From assembly GCA_963763325.1 (NCBI GenBank), contig CAVXOL010000001.1, forward strand, positions 624,000-687,999: a stretch of 64,000 nt of DNA, read 5' to 3'. The notes beneath the pieces were generated by a model that worked only from the letters and a program-made list of their open reading frames with translations, was not told the origin of the DNA and did not search any database. Position numbers and translations under genes: made by a program. Source of the stretch: JBBECJ01 sp963763325. Its GTDB lineage: Bacteria > Chloroflexota > Chloroflexia > Thermomicrobiales > CFX8. Shown in pieces: positions 1 through 7,954 of the stretch (positions are counted from its first letter, which is position 1; each line of letters opens with the position of its first letter).

Positions 1-737
1 TCGAGCGGCGCGCGAAAGAGGGCTGGGTCGAACGGATCGAACGGCTCCAGCGTCGCACCGCAGGCGTCGGCAATTGTGACGGCGTCGGCGACGGCGGCAG
101 TCAGCGCTGTGCGCGCGTCGGGATGGGCCAACACCTCGTGGACCGGCGCATCGACCAGTGCCGTGCCGACCAGCAGCGAGCCGTAGCACTCCTTCGACCA
201 GAGATAGCCCATCACGTTCGTCGTCAGCGTCGTGTCCATGATGCGCGAGAAGCGGGTGACGAGGCCGACCAGCGTCTCGTCGGTCGATCCGTCGAGCCGG
301 CCGAGGTAGTACTCACCGGCCCCGCCGTAGCGGACCAGCCCTGGCTCGATGTAGTCGGCTGCGAAGTTAACGAACCCGCCGACGACTCGCTCGGCCCCGA
401 TCCGGGCGGCGATGATGTCCGGGTTCAGCCCATTCTGGAGCGAGACAACGGTCGAGTCGTCGGTCAGGTGCGGCTCGATCAGGTCGAGGGCAGTCTGGGT
501 GTGCTGCGACTTGACGGCCAGCAGCACGACATCGAGCGGCCCGGTCAACTGCTCCGGCAGAATGGCCGGCGCGCCCGCCCAGACATGCCGGACGCCATCG
601 ACCCGCAACCCGTGCGCGTTGATCTCAGCGACGTGCTCGGCAACAACATCAACGAAGGTGACATCCTCACGATCCTTATTCAGGAACGCACCTGTCACCC
701 CACCAATCGCCCCAGCCCCGACGATGTGAAAGCGCAT
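1..737 (-). CDS. panE: 2-dehydropantoate 2-reductase, partial
   Basis: The C-terminus lies beyond the window start; 245 codons are readable without interruption. The family reduces ketopantoate to pantoate with NADPH in cytosolic pantothenate/CoA synthesis. The N-terminus MRFHIVGAGAIGG is the Rossmann nucleotide-binding loop. Further conserved segments are LLAVKSQHT (around residue 85), SLQNGLN (around 112) and the family-typical Lys in MGYLWSKECYG (around 192). The ATG is at 737, just downstream of a tandem-word array and the VOC gene on the same strand, so co-transcription is possible. A related opine or ketopantoate reductase-like oxidoreductase cannot be excluded, because the C-terminal domain is not visible. 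Confidence 0.88.
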   Translation of the reverse strand, partial: MRFHIVGAGAIGGVTGAFLNKDREDVTFVDVVAEHVAEINAHGLRVDGVRHVWAGAPAILPEQLTGPLDVVLLAVKSQHTQTALDLIEPHLTDDSTVVSLQNGLNPDIIAARIGAERVVGGFVNFAADYIEPGLVRYGGAGEYYLGRLDGSTDETLVGLVTRFSRIMDTTLTTNVMGYLWSKECYGSLLVGTALVDAPVHEVLAHPDARTALTAAVADAVTIADACGATLEPFDPFDPALFRAPL

Positions 738-753
738 GGAGTCCTCCATCGAG

Positions 754-871
754 CTATCAGCCAGTCAGCTATCAGCCGGTCAGCCTGTTGGTCTGTGACG
801 GACGGGTCGACACTGTTGATACCGGATCCAACCTGGCTGACTGGCTGACTGGCTGACTGACAGGCTGACAG
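754..871. repeat. Inverted tandem-word array, AGCTGAC/GGCTGAC type
   Basis: Starts directly after the VOC stop codon. The left arm has alternating GCTATCA and GCCAGTCA words. The right arm has three TGGCTGAC octamers followed by degenerate copies. The arms are inverted relative to each other around a unique loop of roughly 50 bases, so the transcript of the VOC gene can fold into a long hairpin. It is probably a terminator or RNA-stabilising element, and one of several such arrays in the window. Confidence 0.7.
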
Positions 872-1246
872 CTAATCACTCGCTGGTTCCTGAATCACGA
901 TCAGGTAGTTGTCCGGGTCGCGCAGCAGGAAGGAGCGGCCGCCCCAGGGGGATTCGGCGAGCGGGGCGAGGATTTCGATACCGGCTCGTTCGATGTCGTG
1001 GTAGCGGTCTTCGATGCGCGAGTCGGAGAGAGTGATGATCGGGCCGGATTTCGGCAGGTTGAGCGGGTTGGCGCTGCCGGGTTGCTCCAGTAGCAACAAG
1101 TGCAGAAGGCCGAGCTGGAGGAGGCCGGTCTGGTGGCCCATCCACTCCGATCGGGTGACGGTCTGGAAGTCGAGAATCTGGGCGTAGAACTGGATCGCCC
1201 GGTCAAGATCGGAGACATCCAGTACGAGGCGGTCAAAGATCAGCAC
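872..1246 (-). CDS. VOC (glyoxalase/bleomycin-resistance fold) protein
   Basis: 124 aa, the usual length of a single-chain VOC protein made of two beta-alpha-beta-beta-beta modules. Typical segments are LVLDVSDLDRAIQFYAQIL at the N-terminus, a central HLLLLEQPG strand, and the C-terminal module ending GRSFLLRDPDNYLIVIQE with the metal-ligand-type Glu. VOC proteins bind a divalent metal and act as lyases, isomerases or dioxygenases, or bind drugs; nothing here fixes the substrate. The stop codon abuts the repeat array at 754-871. The start is the first in-frame ATG giving a standard N-terminus. Confidence 0.85.
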   Translation of the reverse strand: MLIFDRLVLDVSDLDRAIQFYAQILDFQTVTRSEWMGHQTGLLQLGLLHLLLLEQPGSANPLNLPKSGPIITLSDSRIEDRYHDIERAGIEILAPLAESPWGGRSFLLRDPDNYLIVIQEPASD

Positions 1247-1697
1247 GTCGAGTCGTCCTTCGTTTGCAATTGCAATCAGCAGGTGGCGATGTCGCCCATG
1301 CGCGACATACGACGGATGTGTCGCCTGTCCGTTGGTACAGGTGAGGAGCCGTCCGGGTGGTGGCGGCGAACTGTCCCGTCGATGGATTACGGAATCGCCG
1401 TGCCATCACTAGTATAGAAGCATCCCGGTGGTATCCGGGGCGATGGTCAGGAACCAACCGGACACATGGTTAGCGGTCGAGCAACGAAGCTCCCGGACGT
1501 GTCCCAAGGAAGATCGGCCAGCGCGCGAGAGCGTAACCCCACTCTCGTACACCCCTGACTCCCTCACGGCGGACTGCGCCTGACCAGCGCCGGTCCCACA
1601 CCTCAACAACAGGCCTGGCTCCTTCCCCTGCACACGGGAGCCAGGCCGAAGCCTCTTTCTGCGGGAATCGGTTGTTCGGGAATCGGGAATCGGTGAG
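1247..1697. other. 451-base gap with two hairpins and a GGGAATC array
   Basis: No convincing gene. It holds an 11-bp inverted repeat, GGCCTGGCTCC (1612-1622) paired with its complement (1637-1647), with a 14-base loop. A weaker hairpin lies at 1526-1547 (CGAGAG/CTCTCG). Neither is followed by a clear T-run. At 1662-1693 there are three GGGAATC words next to the stop of the four-helix-bundle gene. I looked for T-box and cobalamin riboswitch signatures and did not see them. Confidence 0.5.
1662..1693. repeat. GGGAATC word array, left flank of four-helix-bundle gene
   Basis: Three copies of CGGGAATC, two of them directly tandem (TCGGGAATCGGGAATCGG at 1676-1693). It lies 4 bases beyond the 3' end of the four-helix-bundle gene. 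It is the inverted counterpart of the array at 2135-2165 on the other side of that gene, so the gene is bracketed by inverted copies of one word type. Confidence 0.75.
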
Positions 1698-2078
1698 TTA
1701 CGACGATTGGGCAATGAGGCGTTCGCGAAGCGAGCGAAGCATCTTGCTCAGGTCGGTGATGTGAGTTTGTATCGAATCAGCCTCGGTGTTCTGTATGTAG
1801 CCTATCCGGGCAGCGATCGTCACGTACGTTTCGACTTCCATCAGAGATCCTCTGGCGATCGAGATGAACTGTGCATATTCCCTCGCACTGCCTCTTGCAT
1901 TGCCTTCCGCGACATTCGCTGGAACTGAAACGGACGCCCGCGTCATTTGGCTGGCCAACCCATATCGCTCATGTGACGGGAACCGCTTGACTGTGTCGTA
2001 TATCAGGACCGATAGTTCTACACCCATCTGCCAGACGCGGAGATCTCTGTGCGACTGCGTCGCACGGCTTGTTGACAT
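1698..2078 (-). CDS. Four-helix-bundle protein (23S rRNA-intervening-sequence / S23 family)
   Basis: 126 aa, the normal size of this family, whose members are encoded in 23S rRNA intervening sequences or stand alone in genomes. Family marks are HRDLRVWQMGVELSVLIYD at the N-terminus, the LASQMTRASVSVPANVAEG motif around residues 45-63, then EYAQFISIARGSLMEVETY. The protein is predicted to be a four-helix bundle; its molecular job is unknown, although relatives form basic oligomers that bind nucleic acid. The ATG at 2078 is chosen over a longer reading because AAAGGAG lies 9-10 bases upstream. Inverted GGGAATC arrays flank the gene on both sides. Confidence 0.85.
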   Translation of the reverse strand: MSTSRATQSHRDLRVWQMGVELSVLIYDTVKRFPSHERYGLASQMTRASVSVPANVAEGNARGSAREYAQFISIARGSLMEVETYVTIAARIGYIQNTEADSIQTHITDLSKMLRSLRERLIAQSS

Positions 2079-2130
2079 GTGGGCGCCACTCCTTTGATTC
2101 ATCTGGTCGGTCCATGGGCTGACTAGCAGT

Positions 2131-3174
2131 CTAACCCGATTCCCCATTCCCGATTCCCGGTTCCCTCGCAACATACGCCAGCACATCTCCCTGTCGTGCC
2201 GACAATGCGCTCAGGTAGTACAGAACCACGCCGTCCGTTGGCGTCGTGATCGTAGCGATCTCGTTGCCGAGCATGTCGAGGAGCGTGCCGAGTGGGGTGT
2301 TGGCGGAGACTGACTGACGTAGCTCCACCGTGGGGCGCCAGAGGCCGTCGACGGCAGCGGTGATGTTCGTGCCGGGTTGGAGCCAGCGGGTAGCGGTTGG
2401 GGTGCGGAGTCCTTCGAGGATGCCGAGGGCGCGCAGGGTGTTGATGAGTCCCTGGTAGACGGTCAGTGTCTGGTCGTCGGGGGCGAGGGCGTTGCCGCCG
2501 ACTTCGACGAAGATAGTGGGGACGCCGAGCAGCGTCGCGTTGCCGGTCAGGCTAACAGTGCTGGTTGAGTATGGGTAGGCGATTGCGTCCGGAAGGCCGA
2601 ACGCCTCGGTCATCGCCCGGGCGAGCCTGTCCTGGTGGTCGTTGCCGCTGTCGTGATAGCCGGCATAGGGCGAGAGTGTTTCGAAGACATCGCCGCTGTG
2701 CAGGTCGATGAGTGCATCGGATGGGGCGACGATCTCGTGCAACAGCCGGTAGGCGAGCACCTCGGAGAACGTGCCGGTCGGGTTGCCGGGGAAACTACGG
2801 TTGAGGTTCCTGCCGTCGTGCGGGGTGACGAACGCGGTTCGTTCGCGGAAGGCCGGCAGGTTGACGATCGGCAGGATCAGCAGCGACCCGTGGACACGGT
2901 CGGGGTTCAGCAACCGCCCCAGCCGGAGCGCGCCGAGGATGCCGGGATACTCGCCGCCGTGGATGGCGGCGACGATCGCGACGGCCCGTCCAGGCTGCCG
3001 GCCACGGATGGCGATGTACGGCCAGCGGAGTTCGCGCAGGACCGTATCATGCCAACTGAAGTAGCCGCTGCGCTTTTCGCCGGGTGCCGGCTCAGGGACG
3101 ATCGACCACGAGAATCGAGCTGTGGCCGGCTGACTGTCGGATCCATTTTCCGGTAGCGAATCGGTATCTGGCAC
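2131..3174 (-). CDS. Succinylglutamate desuccinylase/aspartoacylase-like M14 family protein
   Basis: 347 aa. The zinc-binding motif HGGEYPG (H-x-x-E, around residue 72) and a later DLHSGD segment (around 158) that would supply the third ligand are typical of AstE/AspA-like metallohydrolases in the M14 fold, which remove acyl groups from amino acids or act as carboxypeptidases. ETLSPYAGYH and GVPTIFVEVGG are further family-like stretches. The C-terminal 80 residues form the beta domain seen in these enzymes. The start is GTG with AAGGAA upstream. The last residues, REPGIGNGESG, are encoded by the GGGAATC array and look like a tail acquired when the repeat arrived. Confidence 0.82.
   Translation of the reverse strand: MPDTDSLPENGSDSQPATARFSWSIVPEPAPGEKRSGYFSWHDTVLRELRWPYIAIRGRQPGRAVAIVAAIHGGEYPGILGALRLGRLLNPDRVHGSLLILPIVNLPAFRERTAFVTPHDGRNLNRSFPGNPTGTFSEVLAYRLLHEIVAPSDALIDLHSGDVFETLSPYAGYHDSGNDHQDRLARAMTEAFGLPDAIAYPYSTSTVSLTGNATLLGVPTIFVEVGGNALAPDDQTLTVYQGLINTLRALGILEGLRTPTATRWLQPGTNITAAVDGLWRPTVELRQSVSANTPLGTLLDMLGNEIATITTPTDGVVLYYLSALSARQGDVLAYVAREPGIGNGESG
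2135..2165. repeat. GGGAATC word array, right flank of four-helix-bundle gene
   Basis: Read on the minus strand it is four degenerate copies (GGGAACC, GGGAATC, GGGAATG, GGGAATC) covering the last codons of the M14-family gene up to its stop. It is inverted relative to 1662-1693. Confidence 0.75.
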
Positions 3175-3337
3175 GGTGGCGTTCCTTCCTCAGCAGGTAG
3201 CGGCACACGGTGTCCTGCCGGATCGTCTCCCTGTCTACTAACCTCTGTTCCCTCGTCGGTGATACTGTATGCGACGATGATACGAATCAGCGGTTCGGCG
3301 ATACGATCGACTCGATTGTGTCCGGAGCGGGACTGAC

Positions 3338-5293
3338 ATGAAGCATGGCAGGGCATCCGGGGTCCTCAGTCGCCTCGATCCGTCCAGCGTGGAGCCCGGC
3401 AGCAGCCGCGCGTATCTGATCGCGGTCGCACTGACGCTGGCTGCATTTGCCGTGACTGCGATCGTGAGCACCTGGGTCGTCGAGCCCCGGCTGGCGGCGT
3501 TCTATGTGGCTGTTGCGCTTGCCGCCTGGTACGGCGGGTGGCGTGCGGGCCTGCTGGCGGCCGTCCTTTCAGCTCTCGTTAGCAGTTGGGCATTTCTCGA
3601 CCCGACGTACTCGGTCGATTTCGATCTTCTGCCAGCACTCGTTTCGTTGCTGGCATTGATCGTCGTTGGCGTCGTGATCACCGCCCTCTCGGAAGCGGCG
3701 CGTCAGGCGATCCGCCGCGCGAGGGAGGCCGAGCAACGCATTACCGTCCTGGCTGATGCGAGCGCGCTACTGGTGTCGTCGCTCGACTACGAGCGCACGC
3801 TGGCCCACGTCGCGGAACTGACCATCGCCCACTTCGCCGACTGGTGCACGGTGAACATCCTCGAGGAAGACGGCAACATTACGCGGGTGGGGCTGGCTCA
3901 CCGCGATCCAGCCGGCGCCGAGGCTATGACTGAAATTCAGCGTCGATACCCGATTCGGTCTGACAGCGACCATCCGCTGGCAGTCGCGATCAGGAGCAGC
4001 GAGCCGGGGCTGTATCCGGTCATCACCGATCAGGACCAGTTGGCCTGGACCGAGGACGACGAGCACCGCCGGTTGGTCGCCAGACTTGGGACGACATCGG
4101 TGATCGTTATGCCGATGGAAGCACGTGGACGGGTGCTGGGCGCGATCATCTACGCGCGGACGCGCCAGGCACCCTATACCAGGCAGGACCTGGAACCCGC
4201 CGCGGTACTGACTCGGCGGGCGGCGCTGGCGATTGACAACGCGAGGCTCTTCCACACCGCTCAGGCATCGGAGGCTCGCTACCGGAGCCTCTTCGAAGGC
4301 TCCGAGGATGCGATCGTCCTGCTCGGACCCGACGGGCATTACCTGGACATCAGCCCTGCGACCGAAAAGCTGCTGGGCTACTCTCGCGAGGAGATGCTCC
4401 AGAAGCGGGCAGGCGACCTGCTCCACCAGCGCGAACTCTGGCTCGAGAACGCCCAGCCGATCTTCGAGCGCGAGGGCACCTGGCGCGGTGAAGTGGAACT
4501 GCGGCACAAGGACGGCCATCTGGTGCCGATCGAATCGCGAATGTCGCGAATCGAGTTGCCGGATGGCGTCGTGACCTTCGCGGCCTGGCGCGACATCACC
4601 GAACGGCGGGCCGTTGAACGGTTGCAGCAGGAGTTCATCGTGATGGTCACCCACGACCTGAAGACGCCACTAACCTCGATCAAGGGACTGGCGCAGCTGA
4701 TGCTCAGGCGTCAGGAGTACAGCCAGCCGTCGCTCGAGACAATCGTCAGCCAGTCGAACCACCTTGTACGGCTGATCAACGACCTGCTGGATGTCGCGCG
4801 GTTGGAGGCCGGCCGGCTCGACCTTCAGTTCGAGGCGGTCGATCTGGGCCAGCTCGCCAGGAACGCCGTTCGTCAGGCCCAGGCGATGACCAGCCGGCAT
4901 ATGATCCTCTTTGAGATTGCCGAGCAGCCAATCGTCCACGAATGGGATGGTGACCGCATTCGTCAGGTTCTGCTCAACTTGCTGACGAACGCGATCAAAT
5001 ACTCACCAGGTGGCGGCGAAATCGTCGTCAGGGTCGATGACAACCCCGCCGAGCGGCACGTTTGTATCAGTGTCCGTGACAACGGGATGGGAATTGCCCC
5101 GGAAGAGCTACCGAGACTGTTCAGCCGATTCTACCGAGCCGAGCAGTCGCTGACTGCCAGCGAGGGCCTTGGACTGGGCCTCTACATCGCCCGATCGTTG
5201 GTCACAGCACATGGTGGACGCATATCAGTCGAATCCCTGCCCGGCCAGGGCAGTACATTCAGTGTCACGCTGCCGTATGATGTTCCTCAATAG
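3338..5293 (+). CDS. Membrane sensor histidine kinase (KdpD-like TM, GAF, PAS, HisKA, HATPase)
   Basis: 651 aa. Residues about 22-120 hold four membrane segments of the DUF4118/KdpD type. A GAF domain follows (about 150-290), then a PAS domain (about 305-430, RSLFEGSEDAIVLLGPDG). The HisKA H-box VTHDLKTPLTSIKG (around 438) carries the phospho-accepting His, and the ATPase domain has NAIKYSPGGG (N box), DNGMGIAPEE (G1) and EGLGLGLYIARS (G2). All catalytic motifs are intact. No response regulator gene is adjacent, so it is an orphan kinase. The ligand is unknown. The gene diverges from the M14 gene across a 163-base intergenic region. The ATG at 3338 precedes the first membrane segment. Confidence 0.93.
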   Translation: MKHGRASGVLSRLDPSSVEPGSSRAYLIAVALTLAAFAVTAIVSTWVVEPRLAAFYVAVALAAWYGGWRAGLLAAVLSALVSSWAFLDPTYSVDFDLLPALVSLLALIVVGVVITALSEAARQAIRRAREAEQRITVLADASALLVSSLDYERTLAHVAELTIAHFADWCTVNILEEDGNITRVGLAHRDPAGAEAMTEIQRRYPIRSDSDHPLAVAIRSSEPGLYPVITDQDQLAWTEDDEHRRLVARLGTTSVIVMPMEARGRVLGAIIYARTRQAPYTRQDLEPAAVLTRRAALAIDNARLFHTAQASEARYRSLFEGSEDAIVLLGPDGHYLDISPATEKLLGYSREEMLQKRAGDLLHQRELWLENAQPIFEREGTWRGEVELRHKDGHLVPIESRMSRIELPDGVVTFAAWRDITERRAVERLQQEFIVMVTHDLKTPLTSIKGLAQLMLRRQEYSQPSLETIVSQSNHLVRLINDLLDVARLEAGRLDLQFEAVDLGQLARNAVRQAQAMTSRHMILFEIAEQPIVHEWDGDRIRQVLLNLLTNAIKYSPGGGEIVVRVDDNPAERHVCISVRDNGMGIAPEELPRLFSRFYRAEQSLTASEGLGLGLYIARSLVTAHGGRISVESLPGQGSTFSVTLPYDVPQ

Positions 5294-5440
5294 CGACGTG
5301 ATCTGGAATCGATCGACCAGAGAGTCGCTGACGTCTCGGAATGGAAAGTGCGCGGAACGCGCGACCGGGCCGGGGATTCATCTCATCGTGGGATGCCTCG
5401 ACCTGGCGTGGACGGACTGGAGCGAAGGAGACACCGGGAA

Positions 5441-5908
5441 ATGCAACGGTTACTGGCCATCCTGCTCGTCATGCTGCTCGCGTTCACCGTCGCCTGCGGG
5501 GATGACAGCGATGACGATGATGACGGCGATGACGCCGATGTGCCGACTCCAACCATGACGACTGGCGCCGGTACTGGTGGCGATCCAACGGCAACGACCG
5601 GCGGTGGTGGTGGCGGTGTTGAAGGAGATGCCGCGGCCGGGGAGGAACTGGCGACAGCAAACGGCTGTCTCGCGTGTCACTCAATCGATGGATCAACGCT
5701 CGTTGGCCCGACCTGGAAAGGACTTTACGGCAGTGAGGTCGAGTTGGAAGGCGGCGAGACGGTCATCGCGGATGACGCGTACATCACCCGGTCAATCCGC
5801 GAGCCGGCAGCGCAGATTCACGCCGGGTTCGGCAATCTGATGCCGCCGTTTGATCTTGATGACGAGCAGATCGCCAACATCATCGCCTACATCCAGACAC
5901 TGGAGTAG
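5441..5908 (+). CDS. Lipoprotein c-type cytochrome
   Basis: 155 aa. The start at 5441 is chosen because AAGGAG lies 11 bases upstream and the following residues form a lipoprotein signal peptide (MQRLLAILLVMLLAFTVAC, lipobox TVAC). An Asp-rich and then Thr/Gly-rich linker of about 45 residues leads to a single monohaem domain: CLACHS (CxxCH) around residue 77 and the axial Met in NLMPPF around 130. It should sit on the outer face of the membrane carrying one haem c and shuttle electrons. The partner enzyme is not in the neighbourhood. A hairpin follows the stop codon. Confidence 0.9.
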   Translation: MQRLLAILLVMLLAFTVACGDDSDDDDDGDDADVPTPTMTTGAGTGGDPTATTGGGGGGVEGDAAAGEELATANGCLACHSIDGSTLVGPTWKGLYGSEVELEGGETVIADDAYITRSIREPAAQIHAGFGNLMPPFDLDDEQIANIIAYIQTLE

Positions 5909-5926
5909 CGATACGGCTTCGTACCG

Positions 5927-5963
5927 CGAACCGTCGTCGGGCATGTCGCTCGGCGGCGGTTCG
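5927..5963 (+). terminator. Possible terminator after cytochrome c gene
   Basis: CGAACCG (5927-5933) pairs with CGGTTCG (5957-5963), with further inner GC pairing, followed by the T-rich TTGTTTGTG. It lies 20 bases beyond the cytochrome stop codon and could also serve the convergent DUF1028 gene. Confidence 0.5.
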
Positions 5964-5999
5964 TTGTTTGTGACCCAGTTTGCGCCACTGCCATATCGG

Positions 6000-6875
6000 T
6001 CAGTGGCTCCTGCCAGAGCCGACGGCTGCATCCAGCATGTTGAGCACAACGCGATCGATCAAGTCTTCGGAGCGCAGACGCTCCTCGAGATTCTCCCGAC
6101 CAGCCCAGGCGGCCAGCGCTCTGAGAATTGAAGGGCGGTTCGGGGTGGCGTCGGAGAGCGCTCCGATCTGCTGCAATTGCCTGGCAATCGTCGCTAGCCG
6201 TTCGTCATCGAGCGGGAGTAGGTCGGCGTCGTCGATGTCGAAGTAGACGCGATGGAGCGTGATGAGGCGCCGGAGCTCGGTAATTGGTGCAGCGTGGTCA
6301 TCGACGCGCAGGTCGATCCAACGGTCGTTCGCACCACCATAGCCACCACCGGCACGGACGATCGCGATCGCGGCTGATTGCTGGCCGCGGCTGTCTCCGC
6401 CGGCCGCCTGTCCGGCATCGAGAGCCGCCAGCAGTCGATCGGCGAATGGCCCGTTGCTGGCCGTGTAGCCCCCGGCCATCGCGTCGACGACTTCCGGGCC
6501 GGTCAGGATGTTGCCCTGGCAGCAGAACCCATCGCCGGTGTGGCTACCTGCCCAATCGGAGCAGCTGGGGCCGGTCCAGCTTGCCGCGTTGCCGTTGCTA
6601 TCGACGATCCCGGCCTGCCGGAGATCGCGCTCACCGTCGGCTGCAACCAACCGGTCGAGTGCTTCCTGGGCCGTCAGCCCCGATTCGATCATCGCCAACC
6701 CATCAGGCCCGTAGGCGACGTTGGCGTGTGCCTGGGTCGCGATCGCTCCGACACTGGCCCGCAGCCACGGCACGACCGCGCCGACGGCGAGAAACTTTGA
6801 CGCGACAGCGACTCCGAGATCACCGGTAGCTGGATCGCGCGCGACGATCGAGAAGGTACTGACGGTGCGTGGCAT
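6000..6875 (-). CDS. DUF1028 family protein (Ntn-hydrolase-like)
   Basis: 291 aa. The N-terminus TFSIVARDPATGDLGVAVAS is diagnostic for DUF1028, whose fold resembles N-terminal-nucleophile hydrolases; the residue after the initiator Met region is Thr/Ser-rich as expected. Other family motifs are ATQAHANVAYGPDGLAMI and VDAMAGGYTAS (around residues 45-65 and 130-140). The last roughly 80 residues resemble the peptidoglycan-binding-like tail found in some members. No substrate is established for the family. AAAGGA lies 8 bases before the ATG. It may share a transcript with the hydrolase gene immediately upstream (35 bases away). Confidence 0.88.
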   Translation of the reverse strand: MPRTVSTFSIVARDPATGDLGVAVASKFLAVGAVVPWLRASVGAIATQAHANVAYGPDGLAMIESGLTAQEALDRLVAADGERDLRQAGIVDSNGNAASWTGPSCSDWAGSHTGDGFCCQGNILTGPEVVDAMAGGYTASNGPFADRLLAALDAGQAAGGDSRGQQSAAIAIVRAGGGYGGANDRWIDLRVDDHAAPITELRRLITLHRVYFDIDDADLLPLDDERLATIARQLQQIGALSDATPNRPSILRALAAWAGRENLEERLRSEDLIDRVVLNMLDAAVGSGRSH

Positions 6876-6909
6876 GGTGGTGTCCTTTCGAGCGTTGTGT
6901 GTTGACGCG

Positions 6910-7836
6910 CTATCCGCGTTGGGTGCGCCGTTCGAGCCACTCGCCCATCAGCGCGAGATAGCCGGACGCGAATTCGAGTGGGTTGCCGGTGCGGATGCGA
7001 TGGTCGGCGTCGGGGAAAATGTGGATCGTGACGTCGGTGTTGCGGGCAACGGCGAACGCCCGCTCGAAAATCTCGACGCTTCGGGCGACCGGCACGAGCG
7101 GATCGCGCTCACCGAAGATCGCCAGGACTGGGCAGGTGATTCTTTCGAGAGACGGAACCGGATCGTATGGACGCTGTGCGTTGCGCAGGAAGAACTCCCA
7201 GTCCCGCTCGGTGAGTTCCCCGAAGTAGGTCGCGCCGCGGGTGCCGCGCGCCGGTTCGAGGATGGTTGCCATTGCCTCGGCGTAGGGTAGCTGGCGGATC
7301 GATGCGTCGTGGAGGGTTTCCATGAACGCCAGCGCCTGCTCGATCTCCTCCTCGGTGGCGCCGTCGCGGCGGAGCGAATGCTCGATGCCGAACAGGTCCT
7401 GCTCGTGCGGGCCGACGCCTGGCCCGGAGTTGATGATCAGGAAGGCGACATCGGTAGATTGCGACGCGGCCAGCGGTCCAATCCAGCCGCCCTGACTGTG
7501 GCCCCAGATGCCGACACGGTCTGGATCTATCTCCGGCTGGGTGCGCAGCCAGGCGATGGCGTCGAGCGCCTCGTCGGCTCGGTCATGGAGCGTTCGTAAC
7601 CGCCAGTCGCCGCTCGACTCGCCTACTCCCGGCTTGTCCCACGAGAGGACGGCCAGTCCGCGCTTGAGGAACTCGTCGCGAATCGGAAGGAAATAGCCCT
7701 CAGCGTCGCGATTGGTGGTCCCCGATCCTTGCAGCATGACGACTGCCGGGTAGTGCCCGCTGCCATCCGGCAGGTGCAACGTCCCGGCGAGCAGCGCATC
7801 GTCGCTCTGAACCCGCATCTCGATCTGTCTCGTCAT
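6910..7836 (-). CDS. Alpha/beta hydrolase (dienelactone hydrolase/S9-like)
   Basis: 308 aa from the ATG at 7836, preferred over a start 14 codons earlier because the next residues match the normal N-terminal strands and AAAGG lies upstream. The oxyanion region is VMLQGSGTTNRDAEG, the nucleophile elbow is IWGHSQGGWIG (Ser around 120), and ILAIFGERDPLVP plus FPDADHRI supply the acid and His. It is an esterase/peptidase-fold enzyme of unknown substrate in the cytosol (no signal peptide). Same strand as, and upstream of, the DUF1028 gene. Confidence 0.87.
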   Translation of the reverse strand: MTRQIEMRVQSDDALLAGTLHLPDGSGHYPAVVMLQGSGTTNRDAEGYFLPIRDEFLKRGLAVLSWDKPGVGESSGDWRLRTLHDRADEALDAIAWLRTQPEIDPDRVGIWGHSQGGWIGPLAASQSTDVAFLIINSGPGVGPHEQDLFGIEHSLRRDGATEEEIEQALAFMETLHDASIRQLPYAEAMATILEPARGTRGATYFGELTERDWEFFLRNAQRPYDPVPSLERITCPVLAIFGERDPLVPVARSVEIFERAFAVARNTDVTIHIFPDADHRIRTGNPLEFASGYLALMGEWLERRTQRG

Positions 7837-7942
7837 CTGGACCTTTCTGGAGCAGGCGGATGGATGGGCGGTCCACATGCCGCCTCGGCTCTACTGGCAA
7901 CTGTATTCATCACGCAGCCCGTTCAACTCAGCACTCCCGATG

Positions 7943-7948
7943 TATGCT
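7943..7948 (+). promoter_or_regulatory. -10-like TATGCT placing transcription start at the ATG of 7955
   Basis: TATGCT ends 6 bases before the ATG at 7955, so a start point about 7 bases downstream would give a leaderless message. TTCAAC with a 15-base spacer is the best -35 candidate and is weak. The same hexamer is the -10 of the strong promoter at 21876. Confidence 0.4.
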
Positions 7949-7954
7949 CTCGGC

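Noticed and set aside
123..848. Open plus-strand reading of 241 codons opposite the ketopantoate reductase
   Set aside because: The minus strand reads through as a canonical reductase with GAGAIGG; the plus reading has no domain and runs through the repeat array.
1500..1660. Riboswitch or T-box leader
   Set aside because: No T-box GGGTGGTACC-like element or conserved riboswitch core; it lies downstream of a gene and before a VOC gene with no matching pathway.
3767..4654. Open minus-strand reading of 295 codons opposite the sensor kinase
   Set aside because: The kinase frame is fully supported by GAF, PAS, HisKA and ATPase motifs.
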